From: Opitutales bacterium | GTDB lineage: Bacteria > Verrucomicrobiota > Verrucomicrobiia > Opitutales > Oceanipulchritudinaceae | Length of the DNA stretch: 64,000 nucleotides | Direction of reading: 5' to 3' | Assembly: GCA_020831585.1 (NCBI GenBank) | Contig: JAFIGE010000007.1 | Location: 1 to 64,000, forward strand | In this document: positions 45,628-54,380 of the stretch, one piece after another | Layout of the letters: each line of letters begins with the position of its first letter | Position numbering within the stretch: the first letter of the stretch is position 1 | Made by a program: the position numbers and the translations under genes | Notes under the pieces: model-generated | Seen by the model: the letters and a program-made list of their open reading frames with translations, nothing else | The model's database searches: none | Told to the model about the DNA's origin: nothing

Positions 45628-47139
45628 ATGAAGGCTAACGTCTCAAATAAGGTCATCTTTAACAACACCGTCCTCCGCGACGGTCACCAGTCCCTCGCGG
45701 CCACGCGTATGCGCACGGAGCAGATGCTGCCGATTCTCAGCGATCTCGACTCCCTCGGCTTTGGCGCACTCGAAACCTGGGGGGGCGCCACGATCGACGC
45801 GGGTTTGCGCTTCCTCAAGGAGTTTCCTTTCGACCGGCTGGATGCGCTCAAGAAGGGCACCCCGAAAACGCCGCACATGATGCTCCTGCGGGGGCAGAAT
45901 ATCGTGCAGTATTCGAATTTTCCGGATGATGTGGTGGAAGCCTTCGTTCACATGTCGGCGAAGCACGGAATGGATATATTCCGGATTTTTGATGCCCTCA
46001 ACGACGTGCGCAACATCGAGACGGCGGTGCGCGCGGCCAAAGCGGCGGGCAAGCACGCGCAAGGCGTCATCTGCTACACGGCGAGCCCCTTCCACACGGT
46101 GGAAAAATTCCTCGAAATGGGTGTGGAGCTGGAAGCGATCGGGTGTGATTCGATCTGCCTGAAGGATATGGCAGGATTGGTCCCGCCCTACGTGGCTTTC
46201 CGCATCGTCAAGGGCTTGAAGGAGCGGGTGAAGATCCCCGTGATCGTGCACACGCACGAAACGGCCGGCCTCGGTGCGCCCACTTATTATGCTGCCATCG
46301 AAGCGGGGGTCGACCAGGTGGATACGTCGATCGTGCCTTTTGCCAACGGCACCGGGCAACCGGACACGGTGCGCATGCTCAGCCTCCTGGAGGACCATCC
46401 GCGCTGCCCCTCCTATGACCGCCCCACTCTCCAGCGCATCCGCGAGCACTTAACCACTGTCTACAAGGAGCTGTCGAACTTCACTTCCGTGACCAACGAG
46501 GTCGTGGATTCCGACGCCCTCACCTATCAAGTGCCCGGCGGGATGCTCTCCAACTTCCGCAACCAGTTGAAAGACCAGAAGATGGAAGATCGCTTCGAGG
46601 AGGTGTTCCGTGAAATCCCGGTGGTCCGCGAGGCCCTCGGATGGATCCCGCTCGTCACCCCCACCTCCCAGATCGTGGGCGTGCAGGCCATGCTCAATGT
46701 GAAGTTCGGGCGATGGAAAAACTTCGCCCCGCAGGCCATGGACATCGCCCTCGGCTACTACGGGCAAACGCCCGCGCCGGTCGATAAAGAGGTGCGCGCC
46801 CTCGCCGCCAAAATCAGCAAAAAAGATCCCATCGATGTGCGCCCGGCGGATCTTCTCAAACCGCGCATGGACGCGTTGCGGGAGGAGCTGCGCAAACAAG
46901 AATTCCCCGACGACGATGAGCATTGCGTGATCCACGCGATGTTCCCCCAGGAGCTTCGCCAATACTACGAGGCCAAAAAGAAAGCCGCCGAGCCCAAGGA
47001 AACCGTCGTGGCCACCCCGGCACCAGCCGCGCCTCCCCCACCCGCCGCGCCGCGTGCCGGAGGGGGACCCGTGAAACGCTTTGCCCTGCAAATCGAGGGC
47101 AACGATTACGCTGTCGAAGTTGAAGAAATCCGGCAGTGA
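45628..47139 (+). CDS. oadA: Oxaloacetate decarboxylase alpha / pyruvate carboxylase B-type carboxyltransferase
   Basis: The 503-residue protein has the carboxyltransferase TIM barrel (VIFNNTVLRDGHQSLAATRM; metal site in VIVHTHETAGLG; DQVDTSIVPFANGTGQPDT) and the following PYC_OADA domain. It ends just where a biotinyl domain should begin (KRFALQIEGNDYAVEVEEIR), after an Ala/Pro-rich linker, with no biotin-attachment MKM motif. A separate biotin carrier must be supplied elsewhere. No beta or gamma subunit is nearby, so coupling to sodium transport cannot be shown. Confidence 0.9.
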   Translation: MKANVSNKVIFNNTVLRDGHQSLAATRMRTEQMLPILSDLDSLGFGALETWGGATIDAGLRFLKEFPFDRLDALKKGTPKTPHMMLLRGQNIVQYSNFPDDVVEAFVHMSAKHGMDIFRIFDALNDVRNIETAVRAAKAAGKHAQGVICYTASPFHTVEKFLEMGVELEAIGCDSICLKDMAGLVPPYVAFRIVKGLKERVKIPVIVHTHETAGLGAPTYYAAIEAGVDQVDTSIVPFANGTGQPDTVRMLSLLEDHPRCPSYDRPTLQRIREHLTTVYKELSNFTSVTNEVVDSDALTYQVPGGMLSNFRNQLKDQKMEDRFEEVFREIPVVREALGWIPLVTPTSQIVGVQAMLNVKFGRWKNFAPQAMDIALGYYGQTPAPVDKEVRALAAKISKKDPIDVRPADLLKPRMDALREELRKQEFPDDDEHCVIHAMFPQELRQYYEAKKKAAEPKETVVATPAPAAPPPPAAPRAGGGPVKRFALQIEGNDYAVEVEEIRQ

Positions 47140-47189
47140 GCCGGGCCGAAGGTGCCCCGGCGCGGGTGCCCTGATTTGCAAAAAACCCT

Positions 47190-48503
47190 ATGTACACCTA
47201 TCCGATTGTCGATTTTGGTGCCGTTGCCGACGGCACGACGAACAACGCCGCCGCCATCCAGGCCGCCGTGGATGCGTGCGCCGCCGCTGGCGGCGGGCAA
47301 GTCATCGTTCCCCCGGCCAAACGCGCGTTTGTCTCGGGCACCATTGAGCTGCGTCCGCGCGTGGAGCTTCACCTTGCCAACGGCGCTGTCCTGCGGGCAA
47401 GCGCCCACCCCGCCGACTACCGCGAACAGCCCATCGCGGGCGAATACGGCGGCAGCACAGGGGCTTTTCTTATCCATGCGGAGAAGGCCAACGGCATCGC
47501 GATTTCCGGCCAGGGCGTGATCGATGGATTCGCCGAAGCCTTCCTCGATGGCTGGTGGACGGATGATGGCCCCTACATTCGCCGCCCGAAGGCTTTCCGT
47601 CCGCGTGTCATCGGGCTCTTCGGCTGCCAAAACGTGCGCCTTCACCACTTCACCGTGCGCGACGCCCCCCAGTGGAGCTGTCACCTCACGGGTTGCCGCG
47701 ATGTGGTTATCCACGGCATCACCATCCTCAACGGACTCGACGTGCCCAACTGCGACGGCATCGACCCCGACCATTGCCAAAACGTGCGCATCAGCGATTG
47801 CCACATTGAAGCCGGGGACGACGGCATCGTCATCAAAACCACCCGCGAATACACCGAATACGGACCTTCGGAAAATATCACCGTGAGCGGATGCACCATC
47901 GTCAGCACCTCTGCCGCGATCAAGATCGGCACGGAATCGCATTCCGACATCCGCGACATCACCGTGACCAACTGCGTCATCCGCCGCTCCCACCGCGGCC
48001 TCGCCATCCAATTGCGCGACGGCGGCAACGTGGAAAACGTCCACTTCAGCAACTGCATTGTGGAGACCCGGCAGTTTCACCCAAAATGGTGGGGCAATGC
48101 CGAAGCCGTCTATCTCACGGCGGTGCCGCGCCATGCCGAGACCCGCGTCGGGCGCATCCGTAATGTGCTCTGCAGCCACCTGACCTGCCGCGGCGAGAAT
48201 GGGATCTTTCTTCACGGCACACCGGAAACGCCCCTCGAAAACATCCGCTTCGATCACGTGCAGGTGGACTTGGCGAAAACCACCCGCTGGCCCATTGCCT
48301 TCCACGACCTGCGACCCTACAAATCCGCCGAGCACGGGGGGCTCGATGAAGCTCCCCTCGCCATGCTCACAGCCCGCCACGTGGTGGGCCTCGAACTCCG
48401 TGCCTGCTCCCTCCGGTGCCGCCCGGAAGACGCCCATCACTGGTCCGGCGAAGTCGATTGCGCGGAGGTGCAGGACGGCCGCATGGAGGAGCGGGCGCTC
48501 TAG
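47190..48503 (+). CDS. Polygalacturonase-like glycoside hydrolase, GH28
   Basis: The 437-residue right-handed beta-helix protein begins PIVDFGAVADGTTNNAAAIQ and carries the GH28 active-site motifs NCDGIDPDHC and GDDGIVIKT with the following SHSDIRDITV. It probably hydrolyses pectic or related uronic-acid glycosides. There is no signal peptide, which suggests action on small imported oligosaccharides. A 56-bp gap separates it from the restriction-modification island. Confidence 0.9.
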   Translation: MYTYPIVDFGAVADGTTNNAAAIQAAVDACAAAGGGQVIVPPAKRAFVSGTIELRPRVELHLANGAVLRASAHPADYREQPIAGEYGGSTGAFLIHAEKANGIAISGQGVIDGFAEAFLDGWWTDDGPYIRRPKAFRPRVIGLFGCQNVRLHHFTVRDAPQWSCHLTGCRDVVIHGITILNGLDVPNCDGIDPDHCQNVRISDCHIEAGDDGIVIKTTREYTEYGPSENITVSGCTIVSTSAAIKIGTESHSDIRDITVTNCVIRRSHRGLAIQLRDGGNVENVHFSNCIVETRQFHPKWWGNAEAVYLTAVPRHAETRVGRIRNVLCSHLTCRGENGIFLHGTPETPLENIRFDHVQVDLAKTTRWPIAFHDLRPYKSAEHGGLDEAPLAMLTARHVVGLELRACSLRCRPEDAHHWSGEVDCAEVQDGRMEERAL

Positions 48504-48559
48504 ACCCAGCGGCGCTGGGCAGCACTCGCAAGCAGCCCGGAATCAGCCACCGACTTTAA

Positions 48560-49576
48560 TCATTTCGAGGGCAGGGAACCTTGGATGTGAACCGAGCCCT
48601 TATGCCTCGAATTTACCGCCTTGATGGGCCTAGTTTTCTTTCCCTTTTCCCTGCACTTGGCGGGGTAAGTAACTTGTTCTTCGAGGACTCGATTTATTCC
48701 TTTCATCCATTCCAAATCTCGCCCAATGACTAACTCTGTCATTGCAGCATGATGAGTATTTTTCATCGGAATAGGCTTGGCTTGGAAACCATAATCTCTT
48801 GCTAAATCTTTCACTTCACTAGCATTATCGTAGGTCATAATAAAGTCACCAGCTAGCTCGGAGCATATAGAAAATAGCCTTTCATGATTCAGCTGAAAGT
48901 GCGTGTAAAGTCTACTGCCAGCTTTCTTCCCTCCTGCTGTATATGGAGGATCAATAAAAAAGACCGAATCCTCATCATTCTTATGCTCTTTGAGGACCTC
49001 AAAAGCATCCCTACATTCGAAAGATAAACGTGCTCGAATCAGATCAATATTTCGAATTCGCCTCGCCAATGTGGTCGGATACCATCTAGACAATATGCCT
49101 TTGCCTGCTTCACCATTTTTTAAGAACCCTGATCCAGCGGCTAGAATTCCGCCGTGGAATGTTCGATTCTTAATAATTGTCTGAAAGGCAACTTCTCGGG
49201 AAGACTTCCTTTTTAAGGAAAGAGCTTCTATTGCATTATCTTTTGTCATATCGAAACTCAAAATCCGAGATGCGAGCCATTCAGCATTTCCACCAACCAA
49301 CGTTTCCCATACGGCAGCAATCTCACGGTCAATTTCTACCAAATGAGCGGCCTCAACAAGGTTCTCAGAAACGGATGTAAGAGATACGATTCCCCCACCC
49401 GCAAAGGGTTCGATCAACTTCTTGGGTTTTCGAGGTTGGCTCGATAGCCACTCTCGTAGTCGTGGAACGAACCACGTCTTACCACCTGGATAACGAAATG
49501 GACTTAACTGCGGTACTGAAGCCACATTTACCGCCTTCGGCATCTCAACCTCATCACTGAATAATAGCTTTTGCAT
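48560..49576 (-). CDS. D12-class DNA N6-adenine methyltransferase
   Basis: The 338-residue protein has the D12/Dam-type motifs: FRYPGGKTWFVPRLREWL (SAM-binding motif X, residues 27-44), KLIEPFAGGGIVSLTS (motif I) and the catalytic DPPY at 209-212 (FFIDPPYTAGGKKAGSRLY). DPPY points to N6-adenine. It follows the restriction gene by three bases and should protect host DNA from it. The gene is clearly AT-richer than its surroundings, which indicates recent acquisition. Confidence 0.9.
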   Translation of the reverse strand: MQKLLFSDEVEMPKAVNVASVPQLSPFRYPGGKTWFVPRLREWLSSQPRKPKKLIEPFAGGGIVSLTSVSENLVEAAHLVEIDREIAAVWETLVGGNAEWLASRILSFDMTKDNAIEALSLKRKSSREVAFQTIIKNRTFHGGILAAGSGFLKNGEAGKGILSRWYPTTLARRIRNIDLIRARLSFECRDAFEVLKEHKNDEDSVFFIDPPYTAGGKKAGSRLYTHFQLNHERLFSICSELAGDFIMTYDNASEVKDLARDYGFQAKPIPMKNTHHAAMTELVIGRDLEWMKGINRVLEEQVTYPAKCREKGKKTRPIKAVNSRHKGSVHIQGSLPSK

Positions 49577-49579
49577 GAG

Positions 49580-50458
49580 TCAGTATTCAAAGGGTGAATC
49601 AATCGTTTTATGTTCGGGGGGATTTTCCAACTTCTCATCAACCTTCGATTGGAGTATTTCCATAAATCTCTCAACCTTTCCAACCCTAGGTAGAGCAAGA
49701 GTATTCAGTGCATCAGAAAACTTGGTGTATACTGTCTCAATCCTTTTCAGTTCATAGGATTCGCCTCCACGATCATTCAAATCGTAAACCAACCACGACA
49801 TGTCTGCATCCTCCTTAGAAACTCGCTCCAGCGCCGGAAGGGTCTCAAAAAATGCAACGTCAAGTGCTACTGCCATCTTTTTCCGCCACGCATTTAAGAT
49901 TCCACCCTTAAACATGAGCTGAGGTGCGAGACGTTTGCGAGACGATGAAAGAAAATCCGGTCTTGGGTAGTTTGGTTTCTCGGTCCAGTCCATATGTGCG
50001 TTGTTTCGGCAATCCGCCATATAGTGCGCAAAAGGATCTCGAACATTACCCGAAATGTAGACAGCTTGAATTTCGAGCGATCCAAAGTCGTAAACCTGCC
50101 CTCTTTCATCGTATGCGACCAGAACAACGTCAATATTCCCTGCTGATTTGCCATCATAGTCTGTAAGCCTTACTTCGGTTAACGATGTCCATGTCGCATT
50201 CTCCCCGAAAAAGAAATCTGCAGCATCATCTGCGATAAGCCAATTTTCCCGGAATCTCACCGGGCAGGTGATCACGGGCCTATTCCTGTGCATAACGCTG
50301 CAAACACCCAGAGGATCCTTCGCTTTGTCTTTTGTGCAGCTCGGGACTTTATTATTGAAGGGGCAAAGTCGATTTTTTCGGAAACGCTGTGCTTTCGCTG
50401 ACATGTCCGAGGGGAGATGCCCAAATACTTCTGCCAAAGGATGCCGCAGTTCTTTCAT
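49580..50458 (-). CDS. NotI-family type II restriction endonuclease
   Basis: The 292-residue protein follows NotI closely along its length: HPLAEVFGHLPSD, RFRKNRLCPFNNKVPSCTKD, DPLGVCSVMH, WLIADDAADFFF, KSAGNIDVVLVAYDE, FGSLEIQAVYISGNVR and DFLSSSRKRLAPQLMFKGGI. Four cysteines (32, 41, 53 and 65) match the metal-binding cluster typical of this family, and Asp110, Glu129 and Gln131 fit a PD-(D/E)XK active site. It would cut DNA at a site related to, but not necessarily the same as, that of NotI. It forms an operon with the methyltransferase. Confidence 0.93.
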   Translation of the reverse strand: MKELRHPLAEVFGHLPSDMSAKAQRFRKNRLCPFNNKVPSCTKDKAKDPLGVCSVMHRNRPVITCPVRFRENWLIADDAADFFFGENATWTSLTEVRLTDYDGKSAGNIDVVLVAYDERGQVYDFGSLEIQAVYISGNVRDPFAHYMADCRNNAHMDWTEKPNYPRPDFLSSSRKRLAPQLMFKGGILNAWRKKMAVALDVAFFETLPALERVSKEDADMSWLVYDLNDRGGESYELKRIETVYTKFSDALNTLALPRVGKVERFMEILQSKVDEKLENPPEHKTIDSPFEY

Positions 50459-50522
50459 TCAAATTCAGCCTGCGGGAGACTTTTCTGGCTTGCGATAACA
50501 AAAATTTACCTCGCCCAAAAGC

Positions 50523-51452
50523 TTAGGCGGAAGGAAAGGGATTCGCGCCGGGCGCGGGGAAGAGGCGCCGGTCCACCGGAATCTGGGTGCGGAACCACGT
50601 CTCCTGCTTGCGCAGAAGGCGGCGGGTGTTGCGGTTGATGGTTTCCTCCAAGTCGGCACGGTCGAGGGTGCCGTCGAGATATGCGAGGGTTTCGCGGTAG
50701 CCGATGGCCCGGGAGGCGGTGGGGTTCTCGCGGATGCCCTCGTCGATAAGGGCGCGCACTTCTTCGATCAGGCCCGCGTCGAGCATCTCACGTGTCCGCC
50801 GGGCGATGCGCTCGTGCAGTTCCGCCCGCGGGCGCTCCAAGAGGGTGACGTCTTTCGCCCAACCGGCAAAGGCACTTTCTTCCCGCGCGAACGCGCCTTC
50901 AAGCTCGCCCAGGGTGCGGCCGCTGGCGAGGCAACGCTCGAGGGCGCGGGCCACCCGCCGGGGGTTGCGGATATCGAGACTGCCCAGACCGGAGGGATTG
51001 AGCCGATGTAACTCCTCCACCGCCCCTGCCAGGCCCTCCGTTTCCAAAAGATAGCCCACCCGTTCGCGGATTTCCGCGCTCACGGCCACTTTGTCCACAA
51101 CGGCGGAAAAAAAACTTTTCAGGTAAAAGCCGCTCCCGCCCGCCACCAGGAGGTGACGTCCCCGTGACAACACATCCTTTGCCACCGCAAGCGCAAGCTG
51201 CGTGTAGCCGGCCACCGAGTAGGGCGTATCCGCGCTGACAACATCGATTCCGTGATGCCGCACCCGCTTCTGTTCCTCGGCCGTGGGCTTGGCCGTGCCC
51301 ACGTCCATCCCGCTGTAGACGCAGAACGCATCGCAACTGAGGATCTCCGCGCCGTGCGCCTCGGCCCAATCGAGGGCGAGGGCCGTCTTTCCCACAGCAG
51401 TCGGCCCGACGAGAAAAAAGAGGGGGGATTGGCCTTTCTCAGACAAATTCAC
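50523..51452 (-). CDS. miaA: tRNA dimethylallyltransferase
   Basis: The 309-residue enzyme adds a dimethylallyl group to A37 of tRNAs reading U-starting codons. The P-loop is GPTAVGKTALALDWAE (residues 16-31), followed by SCDAFCVYSGMDVGTAKPTA and the tRNA-binding ENPTASRAIGYRETLAYLDG. Length and order match the family. It resumes the host-like GC content after the restriction island. Confidence 0.95.
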   Translation of the reverse strand: MNLSEKGQSPLFFLVGPTAVGKTALALDWAEAHGAEILSCDAFCVYSGMDVGTAKPTAEEQKRVRHHGIDVVSADTPYSVAGYTQLALAVAKDVLSRGRHLLVAGGSGFYLKSFFSAVVDKVAVSAEIRERVGYLLETEGLAGAVEELHRLNPSGLGSLDIRNPRRVARALERCLASGRTLGELEGAFAREESAFAGWAKDVTLLERPRAELHERIARRTREMLDAGLIEEVRALIDEGIRENPTASRAIGYRETLAYLDGTLDRADLEETINRNTRRLLRKQETWFRTQIPVDRRLFPAPGANPFPSA

Positions 51453-51582
51453 GGAAACGTAACCAGATTGGCGGCAGGCAGACAGGAAGCCCGTATAGAC
51501 TCCCGACCGTGCGAGTTATTCACAAGTTGTTCCCACATACGCCGGTCCTACGGGACGGGCGGAATTACCCGTTTCCCCGATC

Positions 51583-52731
51583 TTGAACATCACCTTAGTT
51601 ACGGAGACCTTTCCCCCGGAAGTCAACGGGGTAGCCATGACCCTTGGGCGGGTGGTGGAGGGGCTTCACCGCCTCGGTCACGAAATGTCTGTCATCGCCC
51701 CGAGCAGGGCCGACCGCAAACCCTGCCCCTCGGGCACATTCACCCTTCATCAGGTTCCCTCGGCACCGATTCCGCGGTATCCGGATCTGCGGTTTGGATT
51801 TCCGGCGAAGCGCCGCATCCTCCGGCTCTGGCGGGAACGCCGGCCCGATCTTGTGCATGTGGCCACGGAAGGTCCGCTCGGTTGGAGTGCGGTGCGCGCA
51901 GCGCGCCAGCTCGGCGTGCCCCTCGTGACGAGCTTCCACACAAATTTCCACAGCTACGGGCAACACTACGGCTACCGGTTTATGACGCGGGGTGTCTTTC
52001 GCTGGCTGCGCTACATTCACCGGCACGCTCACCGCACATTTGTTCCCTCCGAAGAGTTGCGCACCCATCTTCAAGCGGAAGGTTTTGCCCATTTGCGCAT
52101 CCTTGGCCGCGGGGTCGACACCGCCCTCTTCACACCCGCAGGACGCGACGAAACCCTCCGTGCCTCCTGGGGGGCGGACGAAGACACCCCCGTGGCCGTC
52201 TATGTTGGGCGGCTCGCCGCCGAAAAAAATCTCCCGCTCACGATCTTGGCGTGGCAGACGATGCGGGAGACGCTTCCGAATCTCAAACTGGTCATGGTAG
52301 GCGATGGCCCCCTGCGGGCAAAGCTCGCCCAGACCCACCCCGAGATCGTTTTCGCGGGCACGCGCAAAGGAGCAGACCTCGCGCGGCATTACGCCAGCGG
52401 CGACATCTTTCTCTTCGCCAGCACGACCGAGACCTTTGGCAACGTCGTGACGGAGGCCATGGCCAGCGGACTGGGAGTTTTAGCTTTTGATTACGCCGCG
52501 CCCCACCGCTTCATCCGCCCGGGAGAGACCGGTTGGCTCGCCCCCTTCGGAGACGAGGCGGCTTACATCTCGGCGGGCGCCGAAATTGCTTGCGCCCGCG
52601 AGGCCTGGCCGGCAATTCGCCGCTCCGCCCGCGAAGCCGTCCTCTCGGTCTCATGGGAAGGTGTGCTTCGAGACTTTGAGAAAGAACTCCTGGAAATCAC
52701 TTCTTCGCCCATCACCGCCTCCCTACCATGA
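51583..52731 (+). CDS. GT4 glycosyltransferase (alpha-mannosyltransferase-like)
   Basis: The 382-residue protein is a GT-B glycosyltransferase. Its N-terminal domain starts NITLVTETFPPEVNGVAMTL and contains HVATEGPLGWSAVRAARQLG and TSFHTNFHSYGQHYGYRF. The C-terminal nucleotide-sugar domain has YVGRLAAEKNLPL and FLFASTTETFGNVVTEAMAS. These features match the MgtA/PimB-like GDP-mannose transferases; the acceptor lipid is not known. A TTG start gives the family N-terminus. It overlaps the next gene by four bases (ATGA). Confidence 0.9.
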   Translation: MNITLVTETFPPEVNGVAMTLGRVVEGLHRLGHEMSVIAPSRADRKPCPSGTFTLHQVPSAPIPRYPDLRFGFPAKRRILRLWRERRPDLVHVATEGPLGWSAVRAARQLGVPLVTSFHTNFHSYGQHYGYRFMTRGVFRWLRYIHRHAHRTFVPSEELRTHLQAEGFAHLRILGRGVDTALFTPAGRDETLRASWGADEDTPVAVYVGRLAAEKNLPLTILAWQTMRETLPNLKLVMVGDGPLRAKLAQTHPEIVFAGTRKGADLARHYASGDIFLFASTTETFGNVVTEAMASGLGVLAFDYAAPHRFIRPGETGWLAPFGDEAAYISAGAEIACAREAWPAIRRSAREAVLSVSWEGVLRDFEKELLEITSSPITASLP

Positions 52732-53612
52732 ACCCAAAGGCCAACAAACCCGCCCTTCGCTGCCGCACCCTCATCCTCTCGGATGTCCACCTCGGTGCGC
52801 CGGACTGCCAGATCGACAAGGTCAACTACGTCCTCAAGCACACCAAGTGCAGCAAGATCATCCTCAACGGCGACATCATTGACGGCTGGTCCCTCGGTCG
52901 CCGCGGAGGCTGGACGCGCGAACACACGCGTTTCATTCGCCTCATCCTCAAGCGTATTGAAAAAAAAGGCACGGAGGTCATCTACCTGCGCGGGAATCAC
53001 GACGATATCCTCGACCGCTTCCTCCCGCTCACTTTTGGCGGTCTGCGCATCGTCGATAAACACATCCACCAGACGCCGCACGGTCCTTACCTCGTGGTGC
53101 ACGGGGATGTCTTCGACGCCGTCACGCAAAACAGCAAGCTCATCGCTGTCGCCGGCGACATCGGCTACCAAACCCTTTTGAAGATCAACCGTCTCTACAA
53201 CCGCTACCGCCGTTGGCGCGGCAAGGAATACTTCTCGCTGAGCAAGGCCATCAAAGCAAAGACGAAGACCGTTGTGAGCTATATCAGCCGCTTCGAGGAG
53301 CAGGCGAAGTTACTCACGCGCAAAGAAGGCTGCGTGGGCTTCATCACCGGACACATCCACACACCCGACGACAAGATGATCGGCGATGTGCACTATCTCA
53401 ACTCAGGCGACTGGGTGGAGTCGAATACGGCCCTCATCGAGCACCTCGACGGGCGTTTCGAGGTGATCGCCTACGAAGACTTCCGCAAACGCATCGGCGA
53501 TCCGGTTTTGCCCGGCGAGCTGGAAACCTTCCCCTACCCGGCTTTGGACGATTCGGTGGAAGACGACTGGGTCCCCGCGCCGTCCCCGCCCGAAGCGGTG
53601 CGCGTATCATAA
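52728..53612 (+). CDS. UDP-2,3-diacylglucosamine diphosphatase-like metallophosphoesterase
   Basis: The 294-residue calcineurin-like enzyme carries the LpxH/YbbF motifs LILSDVHLGAPDCQIDKVNY, NGDIIDGWSLGRR, YLRGNHDDILDRF, LVVHGDVFD and GHIHTPDD. Members hydrolyse UDP-diacylglucosamine in lipid A synthesis or act on other phospholipids. Translational coupling to the glycosyltransferase suggests a shared envelope pathway. The 3' end overlaps the convergent DUF2062 gene by 79 bp. Confidence 0.9.
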   Translation: MNPKANKPALRCRTLILSDVHLGAPDCQIDKVNYVLKHTKCSKIILNGDIIDGWSLGRRGGWTREHTRFIRLILKRIEKKGTEVIYLRGNHDDILDRFLPLTFGGLRIVDKHIHQTPHGPYLVVHGDVFDAVTQNSKLIAVAGDIGYQTLLKINRLYNRYRRWRGKEYFSLSKAIKAKTKTVVSYISRFEEQAKLLTRKEGCVGFITGHIHTPDDKMIGDVHYLNSGDWVESNTALIEHLDGRFEVIAYEDFRKRIGDPVLPGELETFPYPALDDSVEDDWVPAPSPPEAVRVS

Positions 53613-54301
53613 GCTTCCCCAGCGGCCTGATTCGGGCCCTCGCTCATCTTGCGTTGCGCCGATCCCGATGTCGTTTCCCGCCCCGCCATCCGGTGCCGCT
53701 GGATTTCACGCAGGCGCTCATAATTCCGGGCGAACTCCATGGCCGCGAAACGATAGATCCAACTGCAAATCGTCGCCACGAAGAGCCCGATCATGAAGCC
53801 GCCCAACATAGTCACGCCCCAGACACCGAAGAAATAGCTCACGTTGCTTCCCCACTTTCCGGAGAACATGTTGTTCAGAAGGATCTCCAACTGAGCGCGG
53901 TTCAGGTTGTTCACCTCCACGCCAACCAGCGAAAGCATCACCCGGCCAACCTGGTAGCCCGCATAATAAGCCGGTACCACCGTAAACGGGTTTGTGATTA
54001 GCTGGAGACCCACCATCACAGCCAGATTGGCGCGCAGAGCGAATGAAAGCAAAACGGCGGCCAGCGCCTGGATCCCATAAAGGGGCATGAACGACAGGAT
54101 GCTCCCCGCGTACAGCGAAGCCACGACCGGCCGCACGCGAAATGACCACAGGTAGCCGCGCTGACGCGCCGCCGCCGCAAACCACTTAACCACGGGGTAG
54201 CGGTGCAGGTTGGCCTTGCGCGGAAGCCAGCGCAGGAGGCGCTTTGTCCGGGCAATCCGCACACTCCGTTGCGCGAGCAGTTCTTGTTCTTCGGCGGTCA
54301 T
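53534..54301 (-). CDS. DUF2062 membrane protein
   Basis: The 255-residue protein has three or four transmembrane helices (VVASLYAGSILSFMPLYGIQ, AVLLSFALRANLAVMVGLQL, TMLGGFMIGLFVATICSWIY) in the DUF2062 pattern, including the NPFTVVPAYYAGYQVG segment. The Ser/Gly-rich tail of about 50 residues covers the overlap with the convergent phosphatase gene. Function unknown; the family often sits near envelope glycosyltransferases. Confidence 0.85.
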   Translation of the reverse strand: MTAEEQELLAQRSVRIARTKRLLRWLPRKANLHRYPVVKWFAAAARQRGYLWSFRVRPVVASLYAGSILSFMPLYGIQALAAVLLSFALRANLAVMVGLQLITNPFTVVPAYYAGYQVGRVMLSLVGVEVNNLNRAQLEILLNNMFSGKWGSNVSYFFGVWGVTMLGGFMIGLFVATICSWIYRFAAMEFARNYERLREIQRHRMAGRETTSGSAQRKMSEGPNQAAGEAYDTRTASGGDGAGTQSSSTESSKAG

Positions 54302-54380
54302 TCAATCAAACAGACAATCATCCTAGAGCCAATGCGCTCTTTTCCAACTGTCGAGTGACAAAAAAGCCAATCGCCGGGTG

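Noticed and set aside
48504-50522. Prophage or integrative element around the restriction-modification genes
   Set aside because: No integrase, phage gene, tRNA or visible attachment repeat borders the island.
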